From assembly GCA_002722315.1 (NCBI GenBank), contig PBLG01000010.1, positions 62,001 through 126,000 of the forward strand: 64,000 nt of DNA, written 5' to 3'. Every line of letters begins with the position of its first letter. Positions within the stretch are counted from its first letter, which is position 1. The notes under the pieces are model-generated. The model made no database searches. It saw only the letters and a program-made list of their open reading frames with translations, and was not told the origin of the DNA. This stretch comes from Lysobacterales bacterium (lineage in GTDB: Bacteria; Pseudomonadota; Gammaproteobacteria; Xanthomonadales; Wenzhouxiangellaceae). Shown in pieces: positions 63,810 to 64,000 of the stretch. Both the position numbers and the translations under genes were made by a program.

Positions 63810-64000
63810 TCAGTCCCGGCGCTTTTTGGCCGCGGCCAGCAACTGCTCGATGCGCTGGCCGGATTCGCTGGCGGTGTCGTGGATGAATTTGAGCGTCGGC
63901 ACGATCCTCAACCGGACGCGTCCTGCCAGTTCGTGGCGAATCTGAGGCGTCGCGTCGACCAGCATGCGCATCACCTCGGGCGCCTTGTCGATCTCGAGCA
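63810..64000 (-). CDS. rbfA: 30S ribosome-binding factor A (partial, N-terminus outside the window)
   Basis: The last 62 residues of RbfA, a KH-fold protein needed for maturation of the 16S rRNA 5' end and for growth in the cold. Visible: LEIDKAPEVMRMLVDATPQIR, RVRLRIVPTLKFIHDTASESGQRIEQLLAAA. The order rbfA then truB on the minus strand is the standard one. The start lies beyond base 64000. Confidence 0.93.
   Translation of the reverse strand, partial: LEIDKAPEVMRMLVDATPQIRHELAGRVRLRIVPTLKFIHDTASESGQRIEQLLAAAKKRRD

Overview
The window is dense, GC-rich chromosomal DNA of a gammaproteobacterium. The gene set (rne divergent from rluC, sdhE/ygfX, exbBD-msbA-lpxK-kdsB, pheST-ihfA, truB-rbfA) and the combination of IcmF, an S9 peptidase and a DUF1674-type SDH assembly factor suggest a Chromatiales/Xanthomonadales-like lineage such as Wenzhouxiangellaceae; this placement is inference. 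No transposase, phage gene, rRNA or CRISPR array was seen. The window ends inside gspF on the left and rbfA on the right, both on the minus strand.

Layout. 1-3.3 kb (minus): partial gspF, a DUF2520 oxidoreductase, a rhomboid protease and a plsC-type acyltransferase, the last four stop/start junctions overlapping. 3.3-7.8 kb (minus): a complete succinate dehydrogenase operon, SdhAF4-sdhC-sdhD-sdhA-sdhB-sdhE-ygfX, divergent from ygfZ. 8.8-10.7 kb: a PhnD-like binding protein and a methyltransferase. 10.9-22.8 kb (minus): an eleven-gene run for envelope building, lolC/E-lolD-comEC-exbB-exbD-msbA-lpxK-kdsB-LMW phosphatase-uvrC-pgsA, with many 1-4 nt overlaps. 22.9-26.7 kb: rluC and rne, divergent across a long rne leader. 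26.8-33.8 kb (minus): a UvrY/GacA regulator, folE2, tRNA-Pro, and rpmI-rplT-pheS-pheT-ihfA-merR without infC. 33.9-37.5 kb (plus): an MCE lipid-transport operon. 37.6-41.6 kb (plus): ALDH7, a DUF4190 protein, pyrD and murB. 41.6-43.2 kb: a small AT-richer orphan gene, a repeat array and tRNA-Thr. 43.3-54.6 kb (minus): pilB, S9 peptidase, PhoD-like phosphatase, Gln-rich coiled coil, TPR-sulfotransferase, beta-propeller protein, DUF819 protein and a diguanylate cyclase. 55-58.4 kb (plus): gdhA, a small ORF and a sodium:alanine symporter. 58.6-64 kb: icmF (minus) divergent from a two-cysteine ArsR repressor, then truB and rbfA.

The most unusual content is non-coding. (1) Downstream of tRNA-Thr lies an array of 150-bp units that repeat exactly the last 19 nt of the tRNA, an arrangement recalling the tyrT/rtT locus of E. 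coli but on a different tRNA. (2) Two equal-length copies (105 bp) of a long interrupted hairpin sit just after the stop codons of pgsA and pilB; their core is conserved while several paired segments differ in a compensatory way. (3) Two related GTAG-type hairpins follow merR and icmF, and a BIME-like pair follows the symporter gene. (4) A 41-nt inverted repeat built of ACACGAAG-type words separates truB and rbfA.
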